A stretch of DNA of 64,000 nt from Sabulitectum sp964386635 (lineage in GTDB: Bacteria; Fermentibacterota; Fermentibacteria; Fermentibacterales; JCC-6). The position numbers were made by a program, and so were the translations under genes. The stretch is taken from positions 1 through 64,000 of the forward strand of contig CAYLRO010000004.1 of the NCBI GenBank assembly GCA_964386635.1, in the 5' to 3' direction. Shown one piece after another: positions 16,408 through 25,124 of this stretch (the stretch's first letter is position 1; each line of letters starts with the position of its first letter). The notes under the pieces were generated by a model that saw only the letters and a list, made by a program, of their open reading frames with translations, had not been told where the DNA came from and did not search any database.

Positions 16408-17325
16408 TTGAACCTTTTTAGAAAAAAGAAGAAGCCTGCCGGTTCCAGGCGACCTGCAAGGATCCAGCCGCCTTTCGACAACATGAATAACTTCATTGTA
16501 GTGATTCTTGACAGCTGCAGGTATGACACTTTCATGCAGGCCGCACCGAAAACAATAATGAAACTGGGCAGTACCGAAGCAAGGTACAGCTATGCAAGCT
16601 GGACTGCACCGTCTCATTACAATCTTCTTATGGGTCTCATGCCCCATACAAGCCCTTCCGGCGTTTTTGCCAGCGAGTATTACAAGCACGATTTCGTTAA
16701 GTACAATGAGCGGCTTGGTGCAAGAGACATCGAGTTCAAGAGCCTTGTCCCCAGGTTGTGGCTGCCTGATTTTCTAAGGGATACCATGGGATACAGAACC
16801 CACGCAATGGTCTCTCTTCCTGTGCTGAACAGTATGACTCCGGTGAACAGGGGCTTTGATACATTCAGGCTAATGGACAGGCACAATGACATGAATGCAA
16901 TGCTGGAGCTGATGACATTCCCACAGGAGAGACCAAGCTTTTATATGTTGAATGTCGGAGAGACCCACTACCCCTACGCCAGGCCAACTGAAGCAGAGAA
17001 TGAATGGCCCCGGATCAGCGGTGTGCACGGAGTTTTCAAACATCTGGATGACAATCTGATCGATGGCTGTGTTCAGGAGAGTACGCAGGGCAGCAGATTC
17101 TTTGATCAGAAGGAAATGGATATGCTCCGGGCAAGACAGGTGGATACTGTGCAGTATCTCGACCGGGTCTTCGAGAAACTGTTTGATCTGGTTCCGGAAA
17201 ATACATGGATAACAGTTACAGCAGATCACGGAGAGCTTTTCGGTGAGGAAGGGTATTTCGGTCACGGTCCCATCTTCTCCGAGAAAGTATTTCAGGTACC
17301 TTTCCTTGAGGGAAAGATTCGATAA
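16408..17325 (+). CDS. Alkaline-phosphatase-superfamily enzyme (sulfatase/phosphoglycerol-transferase-like)
   Basis: This 305-aa protein has the superfamily's metal-binding start VVILDSCRYD (Asp35), a nucleophile motif TAPSH with Thr66 where sulfatases carry Cys/Ser-x-Pro-Ser-Arg, and the C-terminal metal motif VTADHGELFGEEGYFGHG. A Thr nucleophile points away from formylglycine sulfatases and toward phospho-transfer enzymes such as LtaS/EptA-type headgroup transferases or phosphodiesterases. It has a basic N-terminus but no signal peptide or TM segment, so it is probably cytoplasmic. The TTG start follows AGAGGGA. It lies 20 bp after the lipid-transport lipoprotein gene, hinting at a role in lipid or glycan headgroup chemistry. 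Confidence 0.7.
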   Translation: MNLFRKKKKPAGSRRPARIQPPFDNMNNFIVVILDSCRYDTFMQAAPKTIMKLGSTEARYSYASWTAPSHYNLLMGLMPHTSPSGVFASEYYKHDFVKYNERLGARDIEFKSLVPRLWLPDFLRDTMGYRTHAMVSLPVLNSMTPVNRGFDTFRLMDRHNDMNAMLELMTFPQERPSFYMLNVGETHYPYARPTEAENEWPRISGVHGVFKHLDDNLIDGCVQESTQGSRFFDQKEMDMLRARQVDTVQYLDRVFEKLFDLVPENTWITVTADHGELFGEEGYFGHGPIFSEKVFQVPFLEGKIR

Positions 17326-17339
17326 GGAGAACTCAGATA

Positions 17340-19190
17340 ATGTCAGATCAGAAAACCATGAAATTCAGAGCCGAGACCCGAAGGGTTCTCGACCTGGTCA
17401 TAAACAGCCTTTATTCAAACAGGGACATCTTTCTCAGAGAGCTTGTATCCAACTCTTCCGATGCTATTGACAGATTGAGATATCTCGCTCTTGACGACCC
17501 GGATCTCATAATGGACGGTTATTCTCCGGAAATTGTGATACGCACAGACAGGGAAGCTGGAATTCTTAAAGTTACCGATAACGGCGTTGGCATGAATTCT
17601 GAAGATCTCCAGACCTGTCTGGGCACAGTGGCTTCCTCCGGTACACTGAAATTCCTGGAAGAAGCTTCGGCAAATGCTGTGAGACCTGAGCTTATCGGGC
17701 AGTTCGGAGTAGGATTCTATTCTGCTTTCATGGTTGCTGATTCTGTAACAGTGACCAGCAGAAAAGCCGGTGAGACCAGCGGCTGGACCTGGCAGAGTGA
17801 TGGATCTGAAGAGTATACCGTTGAGGAAACCCAGGGGCTTGAGACAGGCACAACAGTCTCCCTGCACCTGAAGGAGGACGCACTTGAGTATCTTGATAAC
17901 TGGAAGATCGAATCCCTTATAACCCATTACTCTGATTTTGTAAGCAATCCTGTTTTCCTGGTTAAGAAGGATGAGGAATCAGGGGAGGAAACCAGAGAAC
18001 AGGTTAACAGAGGAACACCTGTATGGCTCCGGAACCCTGACGATGTGGAGAAGAGCGAGTACAATGCCTTCTATTCACATCTTACACATGATCACTCAGA
18101 GCCAATGGACAGATTCTGGTATCACGGAGAGGGAACCACTGAATTCCATGCCCTGATCTTTACACCGGCTTCAAAAGGGATGGATATGATGATCCCTGAC
18201 AGAAGACCTGGTCTCAGCCTTTACGCCAGAAGAGTAATGATCATGGAGAGAGCGGATCAGATACTGCCTCAGTACCTCCACTTCTTCAGAGGCGTTGTGG
18301 AGAGCCCTGATGTTTCCCTGAATGTTTCCCGTGAGATGCTGCAGCAGGACAGAGTTCTCAGAACTGTCAGCAAGGTCCTTACCCGTAAATTGCTTGATCA
18401 CCTGGGTGAAATGATGGAGGATGACACTGAGAAATACGGGAAATTCTTTTCTCAGTACGGTGATTTCATAAAAGAAGGAGTCTACTCCGATTTTGAAAGA
18501 AAAGAAGAGCTTGCTGCTCTCCTTCTTTTCAATGCCACCGGTTCAGACCATGAGATGTCTCTGGATTCAATATGCGAGAAGACTCCTGAGGATGGTGTGA
18601 TTCATTACCTTGCAGGAGCATCTCTGGAGGAGCTGAAGAGTTCACCCTATCTTGAAGCTTCTGATCAGGATCATGTTCTTCTCCTTCACGGTCCTGTAGA
18701 CCTTCTTGCTCTGGAATCCCTTGGAGAGTACAAAGGCAGAAAGCTTGTCAGCCTGGCCAGCGAATCAGCTGAGAAGAACATGTCACAGGAGATGAAAGAT
18801 GCAAGAGAACAGGCAGAGAAGGACCATTCCAGCCTGATTGAGGCTGTGAAAAGTGTCCTCGGAGAAAGGGTATCGGGAGTCAGATTCTCACCCAGACTCA
18901 GGGAAACTCCCTGCCTGCTCGTTTCCTCTCAGGATGATCCAGGTGAGATGATGCGCATGATGATGAGGGCAATGAATCAGGATCAGCCTCAGTCAAAGAA
19001 GGTTCTCGAACTCAACCCTGCGCATCCATTGATTTCCGTTCTGGAGTCTCTTCAGGCATCGGATGACCAGGGTGAAGAATTCAAGACACAGGTCAATATG
19101 CTTCTTGAACTTGCCAGAGTACTTTCAGGGTTGAAACCTGAAGATCCAACAGCTTTTGGCAGGTTTGTGGCGTCGCAGATGGCCAGGTAA
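17340..19190 (+). CDS. htpG: Hsp90-family chaperone HtpG
   Basis: A full-length 616-aa HtpG. The GHKL ATPase domain shows LVSNSSDAIDRLRY, VTDNGVGM and GQFGVGFYSAFMVAD (about residues 25-130); the middle domain carries LYARRVMIM and the catalytic-loop arginine region VSLNVSREMLQQDR; the C-terminal dimerisation domain ends near residue 616. It is an ATP-dependent cytoplasmic chaperone. It starts behind AAGGAG, 14 bp after the previous stop, in the middle of an envelope-gene run. Confidence 0.95.
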   Translation: MSDQKTMKFRAETRRVLDLVINSLYSNRDIFLRELVSNSSDAIDRLRYLALDDPDLIMDGYSPEIVIRTDREAGILKVTDNGVGMNSEDLQTCLGTVASSGTLKFLEEASANAVRPELIGQFGVGFYSAFMVADSVTVTSRKAGETSGWTWQSDGSEEYTVEETQGLETGTTVSLHLKEDALEYLDNWKIESLITHYSDFVSNPVFLVKKDEESGEETREQVNRGTPVWLRNPDDVEKSEYNAFYSHLTHDHSEPMDRFWYHGEGTTEFHALIFTPASKGMDMMIPDRRPGLSLYARRVMIMERADQILPQYLHFFRGVVESPDVSLNVSREMLQQDRVLRTVSKVLTRKLLDHLGEMMEDDTEKYGKFFSQYGDFIKEGVYSDFERKEELAALLLFNATGSDHEMSLDSICEKTPEDGVIHYLAGASLEELKSSPYLEASDQDHVLLLHGPVDLLALESLGEYKGRKLVSLASESAEKNMSQEMKDAREQAEKDHSSLIEAVKSVLGERVSGVRFSPRLRETPCLLVSSQDDPGEMMRMMMRAMNQDQPQSKKVLELNPAHPLISVLESLQASDDQGEEFKTQVNMLLELARVLSGLKPEDPTAFGRFVASQMAR

Positions 19191-19208
19191 CCGGAACCAG
19201 GGAGGATT

Positions 19209-19910
19209 ATGCTTTATCTCGCTGTAGTAATTGTATCAGTTCTCCCGGGATTGGGGTGGCTCTGGTATTTCCACAAAGCTGACAGGTACGAGCCTGAACC
19301 CACAAAGCTTGTATTCAGGACATTTTTCCTTGGTGTTCTCTTCGCTGTTGCTCTTGGTACCTCTTTCAGCGGTCTGCCTTATCCCTGGGGACCGGCAAAA
19401 TATGCCGCTGTTATATGGGCTCCCCTTGTGGAGGAGACAGGCAAGTTTCTTATAGTGTTCTGGACAGTATTCAGGAACAGAAACTTCAACGAACCCTTTG
19501 ACGGCATAGTGTATGCAGCTTCAGCAGCTCTCGGTTTCGCTGCCTGTGAGAATGCCTTCTATGTTGTGGCAGGATGGAGCGGTGCAGGAGCGGGAACCGG
19601 TGTGTTTACATTGCTGGCCAGGTCAGTATTCAGTGTTCCCGGGCATGCTCTTTTTTCATCCTTCTGGGGAGCTGCTCTTGGTTATGCTGCAGGGAAAAAG
19701 GGTGCAAAACCCATACTTGTAACTGCTGCAGGTCTTTTGCTTGGCATGGTTGCACATGGGCTGTTCAACTGGCTGAGTATGGAGGATGTCCTTGGAGGGC
19801 TCGGGTTTGTGATATTCATGGGTCTTCTATGGAGAATAGTTTACACAAAGCTTCTTGTCCCTGCACTGAACGCATCACCCTACAAACCTGATGTCACAGC
19901 AGAGGATTAA
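19209..19910 (+). CDS. prsW: PrsW-family intramembrane metalloprotease
   Basis: This 233-aa polytopic protein has the PrsW/GluP-like motifs: YEPEPTKLVFRTFFLG near the N-terminus, VEETGKF (EExxK zinc/active-site motif), FDGIVYAASAALGFAACENAFY, and two further His motifs in VPGHALFSSFWG and GMVAHGLFNWL. PrsW in Bacillus cuts anti-sigma factors; here the target is unknown. It overlaps the next gene by 20 bp. Confidence 0.85.
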   Translation: MLYLAVVIVSVLPGLGWLWYFHKADRYEPEPTKLVFRTFFLGVLFAVALGTSFSGLPYPWGPAKYAAVIWAPLVEETGKFLIVFWTVFRNRNFNEPFDGIVYAASAALGFAACENAFYVVAGWSGAGAGTGVFTLLARSVFSVPGHALFSSFWGAALGYAAGKKGAKPILVTAAGLLLGMVAHGLFNWLSMEDVLGGLGFVIFMGLLWRIVYTKLLVPALNASPYKPDVTAED

Positions 19911-20964
19911 GCTCTCCCCGCCGGTAAAGAGAGGAATAGCTCTGCTGTTCCTCTTCTCTTTCTGCGGAATCGGGGTACTTGTTGCAAATGCAGGGGGAGC
20001 TGATTCACTGGAAGCATTCTATGTACTGAAACCCCTGTATATGATGGGATGTCTGGTGCTGGTTGCTCTGGATCTTTACCTTGGAGCGCTTCGTAATCAC
20101 ATTTTTGTTAAGAAGATCAAACCCGGGACCGGTTTTTCCCTTAGTTTCAGGGCAAATGTAGCGAACATGTTCATGGGAGCAATCACACCTTCCCAGGGGC
20201 TGGGCGGGCCTGCACAGCTTGCTGTTCTCAAACTTGGAGGAATTCCCATCGGAGCGGCTGTTTCGGTTTCTGTACTGAATTTCATAGGAACCATTCTCTT
20301 TTTCGGCGCAGGTGTTTCCGCGGCTCTGATCCTGTTTCACAGCTGGATCGTGTCCGATACAATAGTTTCCATCCTCTGGGGCTGTGCCGGGCTCTTCTTT
20401 TTAGCATTTCTGATGCTTGCTGCAGCACTGACAAAACCTTCTCTTTTGAAAAAATCCTTCAAGGGGCTTGCTTTTGTGGCCCGGCGGCTTTTCAGGATTG
20501 ATAAAGAACGGTTGTCCGGATTCGAAGAACTGTTTGCGAAGAAAATTGATGATTACCATGATTGGTGTTTGAAATTTCTTGTGAGGTATCCGGGCACAGT
20601 GATCATCTCGGTTATTCTGACAGTTCTTCTCTATCTCAACAAGTTTACCATTTTCTGGCTTGTGGCAAGGGGTATGGGTCTTGAGGCTTCCTGGGGTTCC
20701 ATGTTTGCTTCTCTGTACCTGATAACATTTATTTCTTATTTTGCACCGAGCCCTGGAGCAGGAGGAGTGGCAGAGATTGCCACTGGAATACTCCTTTCAC
20801 CTATGATACCGGGAGGGTTTCTTCCGCTTTTCACACTGCTGGGAAGAATGTTCATACTGTTCATACCGGCAGCTGTAGGATTTGCAGCAGTCATTGGTAC
20901 CCTGAAGAGAGACAGTGGTTTTCTTAATACACTCAGTAAAGAAAAAAAGACAGGAAAGACATGA
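19891..20964 (+). CDS. UPF0104/AglD-type membrane protein (putative flippase or synthase TM domain)
   Basis: This 357-aa integral membrane protein (about 8 TM segments) matches the lysylphosphatidylglycerol-synthase TM-region family: RANVANMFMGAITPSQGLGGPAQ, TVLLYLNKFTIFW, YFAPSPGAGGVAEIATG. Members move or modify lipid-linked groups. It lacks the soluble aminoacyl-transferase domain of MprF, so a flippase-like role is more likely. Its ATG lies inside the end of prsW, and its stop overlaps the next start (ATGA). Confidence 0.78.
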   Translation: MSQQRIKLSPPVKRGIALLFLFSFCGIGVLVANAGGADSLEAFYVLKPLYMMGCLVLVALDLYLGALRNHIFVKKIKPGTGFSLSFRANVANMFMGAITPSQGLGGPAQLAVLKLGGIPIGAAVSVSVLNFIGTILFFGAGVSAALILFHSWIVSDTIVSILWGCAGLFFLAFLMLAAALTKPSLLKKSFKGLAFVARRLFRIDKERLSGFEELFAKKIDDYHDWCLKFLVRYPGTVIISVILTVLLYLNKFTIFWLVARGMGLEASWGSMFASLYLITFISYFAPSPGAGGVAEIATGILLSPMIPGGFLPLFTLLGRMFILFIPAAVGFAAVIGTLKRDSGFLNTLSKEKKTGKT

Positions 20965-21416
20965 AATTCACAGTATTATCAATCAACATATCACCGAAAA
21001 AAGGCACAGAGAAAAAACCTGTGGAGTCTGTTGAAGTAACAGATCAAGGTATGGTTGAAGATGCTCATTCCGGTAACTGGCACAGGCAGATAAGCCTGCT
21101 TGACAACGAAAGTATCAGACAGTTTGCAGAGAATACAGGACTTGAGATATCCCCGGGAGATTTCGGAGAGAATATTACCACTGAAGGGATAGACATAACC
21201 CTTCTAACCCCGGGATCACATCTCAGGGGATCAGATTCTCTTCTGCTTGAGGTAACTCAGGTCGGCAAGGAATGCCACGGAGACGACTGTACAATATTCA
21301 GCAAAGTGGGCAAATGTATTATGCCGGTAAGAGGCGTGTTCTGCAGGGTGCTGGAACCGGGACACTTGCACCGGGGTGATATACTTGAGCTGTTGAAAAT
21401 TGAAGATACACCCTGA
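20961..21416 (+). CDS. MOSC-domain protein
   Basis: A stand-alone 151-aa MOSC domain: VTDQGMVEDAHSGNWHRQISLLD, SPGDFGENITTEGID, LLEVTQVGKECH and PVRGVFCRVLEPG. MOSC domains bind sulfur or molybdenum-cofactor groups through a conserved Cys, here the one in GKECH or CIMPVRG. The role could be in Moco maturation or in handling of persulfide/thiol adducts. Overlaps the preceding gene by 4 bp. Confidence 0.85.
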   Translation: MKFTVLSINISPKKGTEKKPVESVEVTDQGMVEDAHSGNWHRQISLLDNESIRQFAENTGLEISPGDFGENITTEGIDITLLTPGSHLRGSDSLLLEVTQVGKECHGDDCTIFSKVGKCIMPVRGVFCRVLEPGHLHRGDILELLKIEDTP

Positions 21417-21435
21417 TTGATTGAAAGAAGGTTAC

Positions 21436-22920
21436 ATGTTCATACTTGCCGATGTACAGAGAGCTGTCACTGACAATATCCAGAGGTTGATGAATTCCGG
21501 AGCCCAGTACTGTGACGGACGCTGGTATCAGGATGACAGCAATGAGCAATTTGTGATACTTGATGGAAACCTGGAAGCAAACGATACCACCGTTGAGAGT
21601 GGTCTGGGTGTTCGTGTATTGTACGGAGGAGCCTGGGGTTTTGCAGCAACAAGCCGTCTGGGCAATATCGATATCTGTTTTGACAAAGCCATGGCCAATG
21701 CCGTATCAGCTTCCAAGCTGGTTAAGGTTCGACTTGATATGGGTCAAATGCCCGGCCACAGAGGTGAATACACATCTCCTTACACCGTGGATCCCATTGA
21801 TGTTCCGCTGAAGGAAAAGATTGATTTTCTCAAGGGTGTGGATGACTCTCTGAAAGAGGACTGGATTCTCAGAAGAATGGTCAGGGTTCAGATTCAGAGA
21901 ATGATCATACATTTCTGGAGCAGCGAAGGCACCTACACAAAAAGAACTCTTGTTAACACCTTTGCTCACATGACCGCCATGGCTCTCGATACAGACAGGC
22001 AGATGCAGAGAAGAACAAAAACCCTTTTCTGCAATTCATCCGGCACAAGGGGCTGGGAAATGCTGGTGGATCCTGATCTGTGGAGTGGATATTCAGGCAA
22101 GGTTAAGGATGAGCTTAAGCAGATTCTTTCAGCTCCTGAGCTTGAGTATGGAAAAAGGTCCGTAATCCTTCTCCCGGGCCAGGGGCACCTTCAGGTCCAT
22201 GAGACCATAGGTCATCCCCTTGAACTGGACAGAATTCTCGGCTATGAGCTGTCATTCGCCGGTGGAAGCTTTGTGAATCTTGATTCCTTCGGGAAACTGA
22301 AGTACGGTTCTGAGAAACTGAATGTGAGTTCCTACGGATCCATAATCAACAGCCCTGGTTCTTTCGGTTTCGATGATGAGGGAACTCCTGAGAGAGACTA
22401 TCTTCTCATTGACAGGGGAATACTGGTGAACTGTCTTACTTCCCGGGCAATGATCAGCGAGGCGAATCAGCGAGCCGGCAGGGATGTATTCAATGAAAGC
22501 GGCGGCGCAAGCAGGTCTACAGCTTTCTACAGAGCACCAATTGACAGAATGACGAATGTGAATATCCTTCCAGGCGAAGACGGCACACTGGAAGACATAA
22601 TCAAGGGAACCGAAGACGGTATTGTAGTGGATAACCCTACCAGCTGGTCCATAGGATCCAACAGAGAACACTTCCATTTCGGTTGCGAGATCGCCTGGGA
22701 AGTTAAAAAAGGAGAGATTACCAGGGTTCTCAGGAATCCTTCCTATCAGGGACATACCGTAGAGTTCTATAACAACCTTACTGCTGTGGGTGACAAGTCC
22801 ACATGGGTAGTTGAGCAGGTTGAGAACTGCGGCAAGGGTGAGCCCAACCAGGTGATGGAGCTGGGACACGGCGTTCCAGTAGTGAAATTCGATGATGTTA
22901 TTACAGGAGAGAGGGGGTAG
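21436..22920 (+). CDS. tldD: TldD-type metallopeptidase subunit
   Basis: The start is taken at the ATG at 21436, preceded by AGAAGG, rather than the TTG at 21421. The 494-aa product has the zinc motif HETIGH (residues 255-260) in the context QVHETIGHPLELDRILG, plus GTPERDYLLIDRG and GASRSTAFYRAP, which match the TldD half of the heterodimeric TldD/TldE protease that trims unfolded peptides and leader peptides of modified peptides. The partner gene follows 3 bp later. Confidence 0.88.
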   Translation: MFILADVQRAVTDNIQRLMNSGAQYCDGRWYQDDSNEQFVILDGNLEANDTTVESGLGVRVLYGGAWGFAATSRLGNIDICFDKAMANAVSASKLVKVRLDMGQMPGHRGEYTSPYTVDPIDVPLKEKIDFLKGVDDSLKEDWILRRMVRVQIQRMIIHFWSSEGTYTKRTLVNTFAHMTAMALDTDRQMQRRTKTLFCNSSGTRGWEMLVDPDLWSGYSGKVKDELKQILSAPELEYGKRSVILLPGQGHLQVHETIGHPLELDRILGYELSFAGGSFVNLDSFGKLKYGSEKLNVSSYGSIINSPGSFGFDDEGTPERDYLLIDRGILVNCLTSRAMISEANQRAGRDVFNESGGASRSTAFYRAPIDRMTNVNILPGEDGTLEDIIKGTEDGIVVDNPTSWSIGSNREHFHFGCEIAWEVKKGEITRVLRNPSYQGHTVEFYNNLTAVGDKSTWVVEQVENCGKGEPNQVMELGHGVPVVKFDDVITGERG

Positions 22921-22923
22921 GTC

Positions 22924-24288
22924 ATGCTGAGCGAAAAAATGAAGAATGCAGTGACAGGTGCCAGGGATTCAGCAGCAGACCGCGGTATAAGTGCCTCCAT
23001 TCATCTGCATCAGGAGAACAGTCATCTCATGCGGATTGGAAACAATTCAGTAAGCCTGAATACCAGCGAAGAACTCACCAGACTTGATATCGAGGTAATC
23101 TCCGGGAAGAAAAAGGGTACTCATACACATCTTGGCGAGATTGATTCAGCAGAGAAGGTGTTTGAACTTGTCCTCAAGGTTGCTGAGAAGGCTGAGAACT
23201 CCAGTGAGATGGATTATCAGCCGGTACTGGCTGACATTACTGAGGACATTGATCTCAGTTCCCAGTACGATCCTTCTCTTGAGAGTCTTGATCCGTCTGT
23301 GAAAGAACAGGTTTACACAGGCATCATTAAGAGCTGTGGCGAGAAATACAATTTCTCCGGATCCTGGTCCAGCGGCAGCACGGAAACTTTCCTTGCAACA
23401 ACAGCTTCCAGAAAAACTGCCAGAAGAATTCTTACGGATCAGCAGTTCACCTGTGTACTGAAGCATCCTGAAAAGCTCTGGGAGCTTGCTGACTGGCAGA
23501 CTGGCTGGAAAGCAGAAGATGTTACAGCTGAAAACACTATCCGGGAATTTAAAAAACTTCTTCCGGTTTACGAGAATACCGGCGGTTTCAAAGTTGAACC
23601 CGGGCACTACAAGGTTGTCTTCGGCCCTGAAGCTATCGGAGATCTTCTGCCAATGGCTGTCTGGACCGGTTGTGCCGGGCGAACCTGGGAGATGAAAATG
23701 GGCTGGACAGCGGATAACCAGATCGGTGATACCATTCTTCACGAAAAGGTGACCGTTCTGGATGATCCCACTGATCCCAACGTTTTCTCTGATCCTGTGA
23801 GTGATTCCGGAGCCCCTACCAGGGTTATCCCCATGATCGAAAACGGGAAACTGGCTGCAATGCTTTATGACAGGAATACTGCTTCCAAGTACGGCAAGGA
23901 GGCCACAGCCAATGCCGGTTGTCTTACCATGAAGACAGGCAAGGGACCGGAGGATTTTCTGGAGGCTGTTAAAGAATTGGATAGAGTTCTCTACATACCT
24001 GCAATCCACTACATGAATCTTCCCAACATGAGCAAGGGAATATTCACAGGAAGCAGTCGGTTCAGTGCTGTAATTGTGGAAAAGGGAAAGATAGTCAGCC
24101 CGATTTTCTCAAGCAGGATCACCGACCAGTTCCAGACTGTTTTCGGTAAAATACTTGCAATATCATCCAGAGCAGTAAGCTCCAACAGGTCCCATACATA
24201 CGGAAGAAGGGACCCATCAGCGGTTTCCATTCCGTCCTGGATACTTGTTGACGATGTGAAGATCACAGACTGCGCTGACAGCTTCTAG
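22924..24288 (+). CDS. pmbA: TldE/PmbA-type metallopeptidase partner
   Basis: This 454-aa protein has the family's N-terminal alpha/beta region and C-terminal beta-rich half (FGPEAIGDLLPMAVWTG, GAPTRVIPMIENGKLAAML, YIPAIHYMNLPNMSKGIFTG) but no HExxxH, as expected for the PmbA/TldE subunit. It forms a heterodimer with the preceding TldD subunit. Start ATG follows GAGGGGG. This gene ends the long co-directional run that begins at mlaE. Confidence 0.86.
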   Translation: MLSEKMKNAVTGARDSAADRGISASIHLHQENSHLMRIGNNSVSLNTSEELTRLDIEVISGKKKGTHTHLGEIDSAEKVFELVLKVAEKAENSSEMDYQPVLADITEDIDLSSQYDPSLESLDPSVKEQVYTGIIKSCGEKYNFSGSWSSGSTETFLATTASRKTARRILTDQQFTCVLKHPEKLWELADWQTGWKAEDVTAENTIREFKKLLPVYENTGGFKVEPGHYKVVFGPEAIGDLLPMAVWTGCAGRTWEMKMGWTADNQIGDTILHEKVTVLDDPTDPNVFSDPVSDSGAPTRVIPMIENGKLAAMLYDRNTASKYGKEATANAGCLTMKTGKGPEDFLEAVKELDRVLYIPAIHYMNLPNMSKGIFTGSSRFSAVIVEKGKIVSPIFSSRITDQFQTVFGKILAISSRAVSSNRSHTYGRRDPSAVSIPSWILVDDVKITDCADSF

Positions 24289-24299
24289 ATTGGAATCAG

Positions 24300-24328
24300 G
24301 CACCCTCCGGAGAACAACCGGAGGGTGC
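24300..24328 (+). terminator. Strong hairpin; terminator or control element of the ZIP transporter
   Basis: An 11-bp perfect stem, GCACCCTCCGG and CCGGAGGGTGC, encloses the loop AGAACAA, 11 bp after the pmbA stop. It lacks a T-tract. The right arm holds the only ribosome-binding-like GGAGGG before the ATG at 24339, so the hairpin might also hide the translation start of the zinc transporter. Confidence 0.55.
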
Positions 24329-24338
24329 TGCACTTAAC

Positions 24339-25124
24339 ATGAACAATGCCAATTTTCTGCCGGCAATTCTTCTTGTCTGTTTCGCCGGGCTTTCCACTGC
24401 AATAGGAAGCCTTATCGCATTTATCTCAGGAAGAAGGGATCCGTCAGCTCTGGGATTTTCACTGGGTTTTTCCGCCGGTGTGATGCTTTACGTTTCCTTT
24501 GTAGATATTCTCGGCACAGCCAGAGAGTCCCTGGAGTCTGCCATGGGAGCCGGGCCGGCAGCCTGGGTTACAGTTGGTTCCTTTTTTGCAGGTATTCTGC
24601 TTGTGGGAATAATCGACAGGCTGGTGCCTGAGGCAGAGAACCCCCACGAGATTCACAACAGCTGTGATCGCAGGCTTATGCGGGTTGGCCTTACCACGGC
24701 ACTGGCTATTGGTATTCACAACTTTCCTGAGGGCTTTGCAACATTTCTTGCTGCAATGCAGAGCCCGGTTATGGGAATTCCTATTGCCATTGCAATAGCA
24801 ATTCACAACATACCGGAAGGTATCTCTGTTTCCATGCCTATCTACTGTGCAACTGGAAGCAGGAAAAAAGCATTCATATGGTCGGCATTATCCGGCGTTT
24901 CTGAACCTCTGGGTGCTATCGCCGGTTATTTCCTGCTGCGTACTTTCTTCACCCCGGCGGTTTTCGGTATTGCCTTTGCCGGCGTTGCAGGAATAATGGT
25001 TTTTATATCGCTGGATGAACTTCTGCCAACAGCAGAGACCTATGGAAAACATCACTACTGTATTTACGGAGTTGTGACGGGTATGGCAGTTATGGCTTTC
25101 AGCATGCTTCTTCTGGGTGAATAA
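24339..25124 (+). CDS. zupT: ZIP-family metal transporter (ZupT-like)
   Basis: This 261-aa protein has eight predicted TM segments and the two ZIP metal-binding motifs HNFPEGFATF and HNIPEGISVS in TM4 and TM5, with VPEAENPHEIH in the variable loop. It should import Zn2+ (and perhaps Fe2+ or Mn2+) across the inner membrane. Its last 26 bases overlap the end of the convergent acyltransferase-like gene. Confidence 0.9.
   Translation: MNNANFLPAILLVCFAGLSTAIGSLIAFISGRRDPSALGFSLGFSAGVMLYVSFVDILGTARESLESAMGAGPAAWVTVGSFFAGILLVGIIDRLVPEAENPHEIHNSCDRRLMRVGLTTALAIGIHNFPEGFATFLAAMQSPVMGIPIAIAIAIHNIPEGISVSMPIYCATGSRKKAFIWSALSGVSEPLGAIAGYFLLRTFFTPAVFGIAFAGVAGIMVFISLDELLPTAETYGKHHYCIYGVVTGMAVMAFSMLLLGE

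Noticed and set aside
22252..22869. 205-codon minus-strand frame inside tldD
   Set aside because: Shadow frame of tldD; no independent signals.
23146..24009. 287-codon minus-strand frame inside pmbA
   Set aside because: Long, but lies wholly antisense to a clear PmbA gene and has no protein-family features.
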